From Aphrophora alni (Eukaryota > Arthropoda > Insecta > Hemiptera > Aphrophoridae), in NCBI GenBank assembly GCA_963513935.1, contig OY740768.1, forward strand, positions 73,818,877-73,882,876: a stretch of 64,000 nucleotides of DNA, read 5' to 3'. Shown here one piece after another: positions 27,801 through 41,917 of this stretch (position 1 is its first letter; each line of letters begins with the position of its first letter). Both the position numbers and the translations under genes were made by a program. The notes beneath the pieces are model-generated. The model saw only the letters and a list, made by a program, of their open reading frames with translations, ran no database searches and had not been told where the DNA came from.

Positions 27801-30032
27801 ATGAACAATTATAAGAATCTGGTGGCTGACCAGAATATCAAACAGGGCATTTTGGGGGAAAACAAATAAAAACACTTTATATGAAGTTTATAGGAAAAGG
27901 AAATGAAAATGGATAGGCCACATAATATATAAACCGAAAGAAGATAATGACAATAATACGTAAAACAATGACAAGCTGTAGAATAGAACTCAGCTGGAAA
28001 GAGAAAGGTATGTAGACTGAAGTAGACATAACCCAAGAGTGTGATGCAAGAGGTAAAACGACATTCCAGCGGTCTATGAAAAAACTAAGTAAATTATTTC
28101 AGTTTAAGTAAAATATTCAAAACTGTGCATTTACAAAATACCCTTTTAAAGTGTTCTAAATTGGAATTAAATTTAATAAACCTAACCTCTACATTATGAG
28201 TTTTTATATTTCATGTATTTGCTTTCTGAAATTTCAGTGAAAAAAAACACACAGAAAAAGAATTAACAATAAGTTCTTTATCACTAGGAAACCCATATGG
28301 AATTCAAGGATAGTAACACCAACTACGTTTTTTAATGACACAATTAGATATTTTTTGCTTGAATAAAATATAGGGTCAAACATACAGTTGTGTATTTGAT
28401 GGCTTAGACAATTCAAATTTGCCGCATGGGGGGATGAGTTGAGGTATTACACATCAATTTATTCATGAATTACATCTTCGTAAAAAGCTTGTTGAAAATG
28501 TGCACCAGAGATTTATTTCATTATTATTAGATTGTAGAAAACAAACTTGTAATTATAAATTAGTTTTACCTCGAAACTTAGATAGATCGCTTTCTCGCAC
28601 CCGAAATCCGTATAGCATTCATACAATTTCAGGACAATCCTTAGCTCCGTTTCAAGATAAAATTTATTAATATAGAATAATTACTAGTTTAATGTTATGA
28701 GATTTATCAGAGTATTTAAGCAAGTTATTTTTAAGGATTGGTGTATGAGTATACTTTAGCGTAAGTAGTATATTTTTTTTTCATTTAAAAAATAGAAGTT
28801 CCATATTTATTTTAAAGTTTTTATTTTATAGGGATGTTAGGACAATCTAACTCTTCAGGATAACCCCAAAGATATGTATAGTAGAAAGAAGAAGTGACCA
28901 TTAGATTCAAATAATTGAATGGGAAATTTTCAACTCGGATATTTGAGATTTTAAGTTCTTCAATATTCCATATTTCTGCTAGGACCTATATAATTAAGTC
29001 GATTGCAATTTTCACACTTTTCTTGCCTTGTCGCCTTATTATTTCTACTCTATGAGTTTGGAAGTGCTTCCATATACAAAAATTACACTTTTATATATTA
29101 TGAAGTTTGATATATGATTGGGTTTTGGAGATGGAGGTATTCCAAAACGAGTGAACTAGAAATAGTAATGTGACTAAGCTTGAATGGCTAAAATTGTAAT
29201 AAACATAATTCAATTTAATATTTAATGTGTTCGTGAATATATTTCAATTTGATTTACATTAGTTTGTGTTTTTTACATAGTTACGGACAAAGTAGTGTAC
29301 TGATCACTAAGAATTTAAGAATATGGTAAGTTTTAACTAACCAGAACTATTTAATTAATAGTTCTATTCCTTTTACTTCCCCTTTTTACAAAAAACGACA
29401 ACTAAATTTGATTACTGCACGGTACCAATATAAACCTTGTGTCTAATTTTATACAGAACACTAAATATTTTGTACAATCAAAATGTATATGTTTAAAAAA
29501 ATCAGTAGTTTGGACTGATTATTAGCAAGTGAGTAAAATAGTGTTTCAAAAATTGAGTGAGACTGTCCGAGATACTTAAATGAGTTTTATACTCAGCTTG
29601 TTAGTTTCATCATCTATTTCTCAGTAATAATTCTGTGTATTAGCTGGTTATGTAGTAAGTTGATTTCACAAAAATCATGGAAATTAATTTAAATACAAAG
29701 TTCAAATTCCAACATATAAATTTCAGTTTTCCTTTTATGATAGCCAGTTTTTGGTATTTTGTTTTGCATATTTTCATAATTTTTCCATACATTGAAAATA
29801 AATTAAAACTATTTTCAGAATTGATACACAAACTAATCAAGTTTTCTTACCTTACCTAGTAAGTTTCACTATCTTAATTTAATAGCCTAAAATAAATTTG
29901 CTCAGTATATAAAATATTCCCAATGTAAGACCAACTTATAAAAATCATAATGATCCGATTGGAGTTTCTTGGGCTGAAAATAGAACCATTCCTTCCAATT
30001 AAACAGAAAAAAAAGCTATCACTGAGAGCCTC
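24851..30032. other. AT-rich DNA, no gene seen
   Basis: No supported gene. Minus-strand frames at 26,689-26,904, 27,809-28,036 and 28,234-28,416 have no domain signal. A single arm-like sequence ATAAGGAAACAAGGATT...CGAACCACAAA at 26,862-26,892 matches the palindromic repeat at 43.8 kb. A short palindrome GATGACATAGTCATC lies near 26,960. Confidence 0.5.
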
Positions 30033-30250
30033 TATAGTTTGATTTTTCGGAGATGGAACCTGGCGGCTTAGCGACCCTTAGCTCTCACACGCACACTGGC
30101 AGGAACGCGCGCAGCCCCCGGCCTGCCTGCCTGCAGCGTATAATCAGTTGGTTCTCAAAGCACAACAACAACATTTTTAATTAATTATTTTTTAAATTAA
30201 AGTAAGGGTCGCTAAGCCGCCAGGTTCCATCCCCGAAAAATCAAACTATA
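30033..30250. mobile_element. MITE-like element, 48-bp inverted ends, GC-rich core
   Basis: The ends 30,033-30,080 and 30,203-30,250 are reverse complements with one mismatch. Read as TA + TAGTTTGATTTTTCGG ... CCGAAAAATCAAACTA + TA, they fit a Tc1/mariner-type insertion at TA. The inner arm is CCTGGCGGCTTAGCGACCCTTA. The left half of the centre (30,081-30,140) is GC-rich, with CGCGCGC and repeated GCCTGCCTGCCTGC, unlike anything nearby. It has no coding capacity, so it would need a transposase supplied elsewhere. Superfamily assignment is inference from the TA ends. Confidence 0.7.
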
Positions 30251-33200
30251 GTACTTGAGACTGTTATGGGGGTGGCGCTCCATTTTGTGGGAAAATGGTA
30301 CGTATTTACTTTTCTCTGTTTATGACAACAATTTGTGTTAAAGCATAAAGTTCTACTAAGTATAAATTAGTGACATCACTAATCGTTTTCTTAGGAAACA
30401 TGAACGGGATCACAACTCAACACGTATTATTCCACTTCACACGTTTATCTTTGATCAATGACGAACAAAAGAACAATTTCATTTGGTTGTTGCGACTTTA
30501 GATACCACAGTTATGGCTGCGGTTAACAGAGTCATTTATGTAGAAATCTGCTTAATTTTAGTTTTAAGCTTAACAAATTCGCTTAAAGTTACCTTTCATC
30601 ATCCTCTAATGCATTCAATATTTTCACCACATATTCAACTCGTGTTTAATTTCTTGTTTAAGCTGGAATTTGAAAGCATGTAATATTATAGATTTATGGA
30701 CCAAATTCTGAAGAGTTGTTACAGAAATACCATGTTTTAAACTTTCTTCAGCCATAGACCTTTAGGGGTACTAAAGTGTAACTGTCTCAAAAGCTCCAAA
30801 CGTTTTGATTTGCTTTGTAGGTTTGTGGATTTCTTGATGTGCAAATGTCCAGTCTATTTAAACTGATTATATCAGAGTAGAATGGCATTGTCTATAGTTG
30901 GATCTTGTCCGTAAGTATGCCGAAAATGACATTGCAATTTAACCACTGATTTAAAGTCGAAAACTCTGAAACACATTAGGCTTTATATTATGCAGTCGCC
31001 ACAACTAAAGTAATTAGTGTCGGGCAAGTAATAGTGAATAACAAGCGGTGCTACATTTTCAAGGTCATAACAAAACTCGGACAAGAATCTCGAATATATT
31101 TTTCCATTACTCTTTGTTATAAAACTTATAATATTTTAAAATAAATATTAGTGTAAAATATCTGAGTGAATAAAAAATATAACTTAAATGCCTTGAGTGT
31201 CCAAAAAAGTGGTTTACGGAATGATGCCTAGTTTTCGTCTGTACATACAATGTACATAACATCATTCATATCATAAAATAGATAAATTGTTTAATCAGAA
31301 TTAAAGTCGTATAATAATAATAATAAATTATCTCCTTCATAAATCAAAGGGCCGTATTTCATTTATTAACTACATCAATACCATGTTTTTACTATTCACT
31401 ATCAAACGATATAAGAAAGTGCAGTTCTGGTTTCCTTAGAGTTGCTAACTATGGAGAGAATATATCAGACAGGCACAACCATAGAAGGTACAATCTACAA
31501 AGACAGTATGAAATACAGCAAGGATAGGTTATTTAGGACAAAATAAGAAACTTTTGGTGGTATTGAAACTTATAAATGTGTATTCCCAAAGACGGATTCA
31601 AGACGGTTTTCATGTATCTATCTGTTTTCGATTCACCCCATTTCAACAAAATCCTCTTATCAGTTTTGAAAATTAAATGTATAATTATACAATAATTGAT
31701 GTTTATTAGTATTAGATACATATATCAATCATTCCAAGGATATTTAACTTCGGATTCACCGAAATATATTTTAAAAGTTATACAACTTCAAATTTTATAT
31801 TATTCTTTTCTTTCTTCAGTTATAAACCAAAAGTCACATGTAACGAGTATGTAGATTAAGATGGGGTCGGGGGGGGGGAAGACACATTTAATTTTAACTA
31901 ATTACAGAGCCATCTTGTAGACAATATGAAACCACCTGTACACATCGAATTAACTACACCTCATAAACCACAACATTCCGACGTGATCAAATTATGGTGC
32001 TACGTGTATGGCATAATTCATGTCAAACTACCCCAATACAAGCTAATATACAATTTGGTAAAATATAAACTACGGTCAAATCGACAAAAGTAGACAATGT
32101 TACATAGAAACCTTGAAGTGGAATTAATTCTGGCTTATACACTGCACTAAAGTATATAATAATAACGGTTTCAATTTTTTATTCCTAGTAAGTCCTGTTA
32201 TTTAATTTACAAAAGTGACTTTACATAAAATTGTTCATTCGGAAAATAAACATTTCCTTAAGTTTAAAATAAATTACATCTTATACAAAATGAACAGAAA
32301 TGAATTACATCACATTTTCTTAGTGAAGAAAAAAAAATACATCCTGTCAAATGGCGCCTTTTATTTCGACTAAATATAATTAAACTTTTTCAATGTTGTT
32401 TTAATTGCATTTTCTGGTTTGCATTAGTTTCTAAACTACAATGTTCAAACTCTGGTTGGTTTGCATTAAATACTACTTTTGACATTACAGTAATTTAGTA
32501 ATTTTACGTTCTCACATATACGTATTATAAAGGAATTTATGTCATGGGTAAAAAAATGCTTAGTTTTTGGAGATATATCAGTTTTTAGTGTTCAGTGAGT
32601 CCAAAAAGTGGTATATGGAATGATATCTGTCTGAGCAGAGTTCTGAAGTGAACCTATTTCATTCATATTTGGTATGTGGGCATATTATTTGTAAAATAAT
32701 TGGTACCTTCCATAAGAAAAACAGAAATGTTTGCAACATTCTCAAAATCGTCTCTTAGCATTTTGAACAAGTTTTATTCATACTCAATAAAACGTACTAG
32801 CAATCTTTCAAAAAATTCGGTATTAGAAAAAAAACAAAAAAAAAAAACACACACACACAATATAGGTATACATATTTATTTAATTATATCTATGATGCAT
32901 GTCTTGACGAGTTGAATATGCTGACAAACATCAATTCTATTGCAATCATGTTTTTAATAAGTTTTTGTTAGTAAACAATAGAGCTTAATAATATCAATTT
33001 TATATCTGAATTTTATTAAAAATATTTTATATATAATTTATGACGTTTTGTATTTTCTTAATTACTTGTGTTTTTAATGTTTCTGTTTTAGTTTTGATTA
33101 TTAGAAAGTTTTACATTTTTATAAGTTTTATAGAAATGTGTAATTTTTATTACCATCATATAATTTGTAAGAAATCAGATGTAAAATGTATTTTTGAAGT

Positions 33201-33502
33201 AAATAAATAATAACATTTATATCATACATAACGTGATCTTCAGTGTTAAGTACATATTTGAAGAAAATTGTAATGAAAAGAAGGATTGTAGCCTACTGTC
33301 AGTTAGCTTAAAAGGTTTCATTAAGTTTTAAATTAATAGTCTGTAAGAACATTGTTGCTGGTTTTGAAGCAAATGGGAGGATGAATTTTAAATATAACTT
33401 AAATCCACACTCAAGATTTCTTTTCACGTGAAGTATTATAAAACGGTATTACTTCTTTGTTTATTAAATAATTTTCAATACCAGTAATTTGAGAGAAACA
33501 TA

Positions 33503-33508
<6 letters not shown>
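30251..33508. other. AT-rich DNA, no gene seen
   Basis: No supported gene; frames at 30,483-30,683, 31,533-31,721 (minus) and 32,700-32,915 are unrecognised. A run of ten G lies near 31,869. Confidence 0.55.
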
Positions 33509-33547
<39 letters not shown>

Positions 33548-33558
33548 ACTATATATAT
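33509..33558. repeat. (TA)n microsatellite, interrupted
   Basis: TA run with two interruptions (ATTATA, ACTATA). Confidence 0.9.
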
Positions 33559-34546
33559 CAATATTACACATAAAAAAAATAATAAAATACAAACATTTCT
33601 ACCAGTTAAAACATTGTAATTAATAAACGTAACACAAACTTTATAAATTTGTGTGGGTAACAATTTTTATATTATGTTTGAAAATGTTTTACTATTGAAA
33701 TATTCAATAGAGCCTTTGGAATTGTATGATTTTACAGTTGGTAAAATATTATAATAATATGGTATGATATTGTTTATCTAAATGCCGATTTTCTATATAT
33801 GTGTTAACCATGCAACCATGTATTTAATTATTAGTCACTCCAAAAAATGATTATTAATTAAGAAATATCAATCAAACTAAAATAAACAACATTAATTTAT
33901 TGAGAAAAAAAGAAAACCATAAATAAAGGTACAATTATTTGACATAAATATTCTATATTTGTAATGATAGATGTTGTTAAAGTAAATCAAACTACATAAT
34001 TTTAGTAATGTTTAGTAGCAGTAGACAGATATTGAAGTAATAATGTACGTATTAGATTAAAATGTTAATAATGAACAAGTGAGTTACGGAATTTCAGAAT
34101 TTATAGGTAAACGCACACCTTAAATTATAGATTAAAAATATACACACCTTAAAAATATAAATTTATATTTATTGAACCTTAAAAGTAGTGAAATATTCCT
34201 ACACAAAAATTTCTATAGCACGTATCTAGAAATACTTGTTTATATTTTTTACAATTGTATTTTCCTCTTGCCTGTCTTTCATATTATTGTAGAACTTTAT
34301 GGAAAATGTGGAAAGTTAAGAAGATTTGTTAATATGCAGGTTAATAATTGCGCATACATATTCATTATGTATAATTTATAATAATATATGTCATTTTTAT
34401 TCTTTAATGTTTAAGGATAATATCTATTTTACATAATTATTGTACATATAGTGAACAATTCTAATGAACTAATTAGCAATAATGTGCATAGTTATTGACT
34501 AAATATTTTCATCATAAACTGTTGTATGTAAAAAGAAAAAAATCAG
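33559..34546. other. AT-rich spacer
   Basis: No supported gene. Two direct copies of CACACCTTAAA at about 34,115 and 34,144 match the pair near 4.1 kb. Confidence 0.5.
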
Positions 34547-34726
34547 TTTGTTCTCTCGTGGTTGTCTTTATATTTTTTTGTAAATTCCGAACGACTAAAG
34601 CTAGGCTATATAAAGTAACTTGTTTCTTTGCTCCCTACATTCTTAAAATGCTCTGGAGTTGTAAAACTTTATTGGGCACATGACATCAATAAATGTTCGA
34701 CAAGAAGTAATCTTAGGATTAGCTAT
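34547..34726 (+). repeat. Dispersed repeat B, copy 1
   Basis: Ordered blocks GTTCTCTCGT, TTTTTTTGTAAATT, CTAGGC, TAACTTGTTT, GTTGTAAAACTTTATTGG, ATCAATAAA and AAGTAATCTTAGGAT match 46,336-46,500. No shared reading frame. I infer an old interspersed repeat. Confidence 0.5.
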
Positions 34727-34853
34727 TGATTACAGGCAATTTATTTCTCTTAAAGAAATCGTTCTTTAATATTATCACCTATAAAAGTGAAGAAAATAGA
34801 GTCGAAGATATAAGCTAAAAGGACATAAATACGGTTGTACTAAATTATGCATA

Positions 34854-34855
<2 letters not shown>

Positions 34856-34908
<53 letters not shown>
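34856..34908. repeat. (TA)n microsatellite
   Basis: A pure TA run of about 53 bp. Confidence 0.95.
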
Positions 34909-34911
<3 letters not shown>

Positions 34912-35511
34912 CTTTCACGTAAAAGGAATGAGGTATAATCTAATAATTTAATTAAGTAATTCTTCTTCTTGCAAATACAAATGGAACCCTGGATGACAAA
35001 AAATCTTGTCGAGATTAATTACTATATTAACATGTTTTTGTCAGGACATGGTTATCTTTTCATAATACAGAAAATAGTACCACCTGACTGCGAATATTGC
35101 GAAAATGACCATGATGCAATATTATATTGTTACTTAAATGAAAAACTGTATTTTTGATTCTAGAACAAAATTCTTAAACACTTTGTTTCTTACACTTGGA
35201 GCAAAAACGTTTCCTAATAAGGAAGTGTGGACACTAGTTATTAGTGATTATTAGTGTGGACACTAGTTATTATTCCTAGTTATTAATGATATTAGAATAC
35301 TTTTTGTACTTCAGACTTCATTACATGATTTGTAAGATGCACTGTAAAAGAACGATTAAAACCCTACATTATAGGTGATAAATCCGTAAAAATAGTTATA
35401 ACTCAAATTTATAGAAAACTCGTGAATTGTAGGACGTTGACAAATAATTTATAAGAAAGAAATGCCGTTTAATTAATTTACAATAATAGTTTATATATAT
35501 TTTGGTAAATG
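34909..35511. other. AT-rich spacer with a local direct repeat
   Basis: GTGTGGACACTAGTTATTA occurs at 35,225 and again at 35,254, a 29-bp tandem duplication. The frame at 34,969-35,157 is unrecognised. Confidence 0.6.
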
Positions 35512-35519
35512 TATATATA

Positions 35520-35585
<66 letters not shown>
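35512..35585. repeat. (TA)n microsatellite
   Basis: About 74 bp of TA with one ATTATA phase slip near its start. Confidence 0.95.
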
Positions 35586-35589
<4 letters not shown>

Positions 35590-35894
35590 ACTAAGGAAAC
35601 CTCTCGCATGTAAGGGAAGAAACATTTAAAGTAAAATATATATGAAATAAGAAAGATATTATATTATGTTCAAAATATTCTATATTGTTTGTAGATATTA
35701 CTTTAAACAAGATTTATGATACCTAATATCACAATTTACTTTCGTTGAAACGGAACCTAATTTCATAAATAATTTACTACGGGAATGTTTGAACTCTGTT
35801 TAAATAAATTAAGTAAACACATTTCCTAATTTGTTATGTGTAGGGTTCTATGTCGAATCCAGATTGAGTTAAGAGATTGTAAAGTAAAAATAGA

Positions 35895-35922
35895 CTGATG
35901 ATGTTTAAAGGCGAAACACGTG
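35895..35922 (+). other. Hammerhead-like core motif, solitary copy
   Basis: CTGATGA (35,895-35,901), an 11-nt interval, GAAAC (35,913-35,917) and ACGTGTG. The fixed core bases are perfect, but stem II is weak and the cleavage triplet is not a clear GUH. I infer a relic of the same family as the 3.66- and 15.9-kb copies. Confidence 0.35.
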
Positions 35923-37445
35923 TGCTAGTACAGTTATTTTACTTTTAAATTATTATGGTTAATATCTTAGCATAGGTTTAAGAAAAAATACGTTCTACAC
36001 ATTTTTCTAGCATTCTGTATTTTGTAGCTGTGTACATTACACTGATACTTAGCTCTATAATGTAGCTATTCAACACCGCGTCCAACATCATTCTACTGGA
36101 ATTAGAAATTGGGTTAAAAATATTACAGAATTTTTCAATACTGTAAATAAATTATACTGTAAATAGTATAATCTATTTCTTACAATCTCCAACGATTCCT
36201 CAACAATAATATGATAGACGTCTTTTTATTTCATTTATCAAGTTGTTGTCAATTTTTATAAAAATATTTTTGATGATTAAAATGTTTGTATTATAATATA
36301 TCTTGGATAATGGTCACTTGACATCTCATATAACAAATGAAATGTTCCTTCATAATTAACTGAAAACGAGGGATGTTAGTTTCAGTTCTATTTACTTTAC
36401 ATGTAGTTGTATTGAGTTGGTTATAAACGAGACATTGTTTATTTATTGTCATTTTTAATGATTATTTTAACTACTTCCACTGTTATTTCACGTAAAATAA
36501 TATAGCTACTGTAAACAAAGATGGAGATTTTGATCTCAAGTTAATTGTATACTTTTAAAATGTATCAATACTCATAACAAATTTTCTTTGTCTATAATAT
36601 TAAATTACATTATTGCCGTATGCAGGGTAACGCAAGAAGCAATTTGCTAGTCAGATTGTCAAAACATTCCATCAGGCATATTGCAGGAGTCATTAATATT
36701 TGGATCTAAAGAGATTTGTTATTTTTAATTAATACACCTCTTAAGAATATTTTAAATATTTGGAAACCTAGGAATTTAAAAGTGTAGAATTACAAAAAAA
36801 TAATAAATAAAGTGAGGAATTGGTGTAGAATCATGTGTCAGTTCATAATTCAATCATAATTATAATTTTATTACTCCACCTCAACTTGTGATTAGTTTGT
36901 ATCTTTCATTAGAAAATGAAAGGGCAAATCAGAATGAATTTGATATTTTTTCCAGATATGAAATCGAGAATGCAAATATTCAACCTGAAAATAAACCTCA
37001 AATTTAGTATATGTGTTCATTGTTGAATAAATAATTTAATTTCCTGATATCAAGAAAATCTAGGTATTAAGTTTTGTCAAATTATGTTTCTTACTTTAAA
37101 TTGTCCTTCGCAGATGTTTTACAATGAATACTAATAATGCAGTTATAAAATATTTAGCTATTTAAAATTTATAAAAAACTAAGTTACTTTATTTAGAAAG
37201 GCCATGTTATTTTTATATTGGAAAGCCTATTATCATTTTAGTTTGGTAACATAAAACCCTAAGTACTAAATAACATCTATTCTGATCCAGTTGATCTTAT
37301 TGAGAGTATAACTTAGTGTCTAATAAAAAGCCACTTCTATACAAATGAAAATCCAAATCAAACAATAAATATCTCAATTACCATTGTTCTTCAAATTTGT
37401 AAAACCAAATATTAAGTATGCATAATAAATTGCTTATGTATGGTT
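35923..37445. other. AT-rich DNA, no gene seen
   Basis: Nothing supported. Confidence 0.6.
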
Positions 37446-37613
37446 AATATAATATAATATAATATAATATAATATAATATAATATAATATAATATAATAT
37501 AATATAATATAATATAATATAATATAATATAATATAATATAATATAATATAATATAATATAATATAATATAATATAATATAATATAATATAATATAATAT
37601 AATATAATATAAT
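37446..37613. repeat. (AATAT)n pentanucleotide satellite, about 33 units
   Basis: An uninterrupted run of AATAT units for 168 bp. The perfect periodicity suggests recent expansion. Confidence 0.97.
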
Positions 37614-39071
37614 GTCTATTTAAATTAGATTAAACACTCGCGAATTCAGGTTTGGAAATTGAAGTTCAGGGTCTTATTTTTTGGACCTTCTTCACCTAGG
37701 TACGACTCTTAAAAAAGATAGAACAATTAAGTATAATTTCTTACATTCTTACAAATTGAGTTTTTCTTACGACAAGAGTTTATACTGTCTGTAATATCCC
37801 ACTAAAGTTTTGGTTGGTATTATTTTAACTTTTGTTTAGGAGTATTTTAGTTTTGGTACACCATTGTAATTGTCTCTTTAATTCATTAATAAGACTAAAT
37901 AAAAAAATGAATTATGACTAGAATACAAAACTACTGCCTGAGAAAATTGGTAGCACTAGTATGTTTTTTATACGATTTACATAAAAGTTTTATTATTTTT
38001 TAAACCATATATTTTTAAGCATAAATCATAGGAATTACTGTAACTGGATAGAATAGGACTATTCTGATTTTAAAGTTATTTTATAATGGTGGATTTTCTA
38101 TATTGTTAATGTGGTAATCGTAATGTATATAAAACTAATACATGGCGTATCGAGAGTATAAATTAAGTAATAAACTTTAGGAAATAGAAAAAAACCTTTA
38201 TAGACTAGTAGCCTGTGACCATGTTCGAAAGTAAACATAAAATTAATAATCTAAAGAAGGAACCCATGACATAAAACTTGATCTGAGCAGCCAAAACGTA
38301 ATCAAACATATTACTGTTCAGTAATATTAAAATTTCACAATTGAACTATTTGGAAATAGAAATCACACTAATTTATAGAACGCAAAAGATCAAACAAATA
38401 AGAAGATTTTAAGAATACATTTAAATGACTGAATTAGTGTTAGTCGGTGGCAGACGGTGGAAGCTTAATTTTATTTTTTGTCGATAACTTTGTTTATAAA
38501 TATTAACTTTTTAATTTGATTAAAAAGTCCTAAGTTGGATAAAAGTAGGTTATGTTGGTTGTGCAATTTTATAAAACTTATATAAAGAGTGTTATCGATA
38601 GAAAAATAATTAAAGCGGCTGCTATTTTGACTTATTTTCCTCAATATTTCATTAAGTTATCCTTTAAACATTGTCTAATTTTGATGTCAAAAGAGACTTG
38701 TAAGTGATTTGTTTTCATTATAGTTCTCGCTTTTGCTTAGACAATAAAAAATGAAAGAATCATTAGTCCGTGGGCACATATTTTCAAACACACTTCATAC
38801 TTTCTTCGACAATTAACACATGGTTATTAAGTTTGTCGATGTACAATTAATGGTTTTATATATTAAAACATCCATCGCGAATACATTGAAAAATAAATCG
38901 TTTCTATTGACAAAACAATTAAAACTATATTTAGAAATAAAGACAAATGTATTTATATAGTCCATATTTATTTTACACCAACCTACTTCATTATTAAATA
39001 AAAACTAATTCCGTTGGCAAAAATAAAGTCAATGAAGACGTGTTTTCTTTTATTTGGTTAAATATAAAGTC
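37614..39071. other. AT-rich DNA, no gene seen
   Basis: Nothing supported. Confidence 0.55.
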
Positions 39072-39391
39072 GTTAATTAGAGCTGACAAATGAAACTTAA
39101 TTCACTTAATTTTTCTAACTTCACTTCCACCGTAATCACATCCCTTATATATTCAAAGCAAGTGCAGCAGTTTTATAATTAGCGAATTTGTAACGTGATC
39201 GAAATTTCGAAGTACCTAAGGGAGAACTGTTGTTAATTAAAGCCGACCAATAACAGTTAATTTCTTAAATTTATCAACTTCACTACTACCGTAATCACAT
39301 CCTTGTATATATTCAAAGCAAGGGCAGCAACTTGATAATTAGTGAGTTTGTTATGTTAGAAAGTCCGAAGCACGTAAAGGAGAGCTGATTG
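39072..39391. repeat. Diverged tandem duplication, 160-bp period
   Basis: Two copies begin with GTTAATTA(G/A)AGC(T/C)GAC at 39,072 and 39,232. Each contains CCGTAATCACATCC, TATATATTCAAAGCAAG, GCAGCA and GATAATTAG or its near match. The copies differ by many substitutions and small gaps. No open frame is shared. This could be a two-unit remnant of a satellite or a duplicated regulatory segment. Confidence 0.75.
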
Positions 39392-41917
39392 AATTACGGT
39401 GTGGACTAGATTTTCATGGAAACCATGCATTTGTTAGATAAGTCTTTCATGTAGAATGTGATATTTTATGACTTCGATATTGAGTTTCAAAATACGAGGG
39501 TGCTTTATAGATAAGCCCTCGTCGTATAAGTACACATACTTTTTAAGGTGATGTTTAAATATTAAAATCTCATCTTTGTAATAGGATTAAAAGTAATTTT
39601 GATGGATTAGATGCACTATTGAACTGCAAAAAGATGAACAGTTTGAAATAGGTAATATTATATTTTAAAATTTCCATGTAGTATACAGATATAGGTAAAA
39701 CAAGAACTTCGTGTGAAAGATTATCAAATAAATTTTTAGTTTTTCTTATGAAAAAATATTTTAACATCTCCTTATCTCCATAAAGTAAATTTTGAAATAT
39801 TTTCTGTCTATTATCGTTAGTATTTCTGTTCAGCTAGTACTCTATAACCCAAAATTGTGACTTTTTTTCAACCATAAACTTTAAAAAAATTTATTGATAA
39901 GTCAGTAGTTTGGGGTAAATGTCATAAGAGAAAGATTAACAATTTTAATTATGTTATATTTTATGTGTTAAGTGTTTAATCGTAAAGGCTGGGCTAGGTT
40001 AGTGGTGATTGTCTAGTAGAAATGTTTGGAAAGACATATGTTTTTATTTGATTTCTGCGTAAGTATATGAAAATGGGGATACGGTTTATATATCAATAAA
40101 CAACACATGTATTTCATGGTAAGACACTAACATGATTATTCATTTTATTATTTAATTCTCGCGTTGTTCACTGAATTTCATCTTAACTTACTAAAGTAAA
40201 AAAATAATAAACGAACTTCCCTCTGTAAAACCATGTAGCCTATTACAACCGGACAGTCTGCATTAAGTTATTCATACACTGTAAAGGATGCAATTTAATC
40301 ATACGATCAATGGCAACTCTTGAGCATTAAGCAAGGAAGAGCACTTAAAAAACAATATTTTTAATTTGTCTCAATTTATTAAAGGTGGTATGATTGAGAC
40401 TACAATATGGAAATTATGTTCATCTTCGACAATTAAATGAGGAAATGATCCCTAAATTGCTTTATTGGAAATACTGTTGTCATAATTGTAAACGCCAACA
40501 ATTTACAGAATCTGGTAAGCTAAAAAAAATAAATACGATATAAAAACACAAATTTCATATTAGATGTTTTTTTAAAATTTTTTAAAATATATATATATTT
40601 TTAAATTAAACTACATATAAACATTTTCATTTATTAGGCAACAGATAATATTTAAAAGTATAAATAAATGATTTAGAGAAATAGGTATCCTCTTTATGTA
40701 TAACTTAGAAAACAAATAGGTCAAATAATCGATAGAAAAGCTCTGGAAAATTCAAAACAGCTGGCAATATACGTCATGTCATTGTTGCTGTTACCATAGT
40801 GACTATGTGTTACATGTTTACTTCCTTTTATAAAGATGGCTAGTTGGCAGGCATGAACAGTATACTCATGAACAAAGTGTTTTTTTTTTTGTGAATAATC
40901 ACTATATCATGAGCTCATTAGTTATTAACCAAACACTTTAGTTGATCAAGACGTTCCAACCAAGCCAATAATTTCAATGATCACATGGAAACATATAACA
41001 ACTGGACACTTCACAGAAAAATATACACATCTGTTGCTTCAATAGCTTTTATAATCACTTTCTTTGTTGACAGTATAATTTCAAAGATCTGTAGTCACCC
41101 AGATCACCCAACCTCAGTTCTTCTATTATTATTTTTTTTTTAAATTACTTTTAATGGAATTGTGTTTGAAGGATGAATGTACGTGAATAACAATTCTAAA
41201 ATTATCTTTAACTGAGTTATTGACATTTTTCAATGTTCCGTACAGATTTGTTTAATTTGTTGGGAAGATTTTGAACGAACAAAATGTTTACTGTCAATAA
41301 AACTGGAAAATGTTTTCCACCAGTGACACTAGTACATAGGTAACTAAGTAAATAAATTTTACGTAATCATAGCACAAACAATTACGTCTGTAGCTAGCTG
41401 TTTTGAATCTCTGTGTAATTTGTGTGTTAATGTTTAATAATAATTTAAAATATTTTTCTGGATCCACCATATCATATATTATGCAATTCAAACATATATT
41501 GCATAGAAAGTCCAAATATTTCACACCTAGAAAATTATTTCATGCAACTTTTTTACAGTAGCCTACTTTGGACTGTTGAAAGCATATTTATTTTCGTTAA
41601 AAAAAAACTTCTTTTTTTTTTTTACTTTATAATAAACATTTATGCATACCAAAATTTAATTCAACATTTGTTTAATATAAAATTGTACGCAATATTATAT
41701 TTAACTGCAATCAGATTCGCTTTCCTGTTGAGTTAAACAGTAATGTACAAGGTTTAATTAAACTATATGTATTATCTATTTTCTTCCTTATCTGTATTCT
41801 AATAGGAAAATATTATTTTTATCTACTTTGTTTTAATAAAATAAACGTGCTTTTATCAAATGACAAATAAGTTATAAATGCTTGGTTTAATTAGAAAATA
41901 GACAATGATCTTTGGGT
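39392..41917. other. AT-rich DNA, no gene seen
   Basis: No supported gene; minus-strand frames at 39,570-39,767 and 41,294-41,524 and the plus frame at 41,542-41,736 are unrecognised. Confidence 0.55.

Noticed and set aside
31868..31879. G-run as a G-quadruplex
   Set aside because: A single G run without the further runs needed for a quadruplex.
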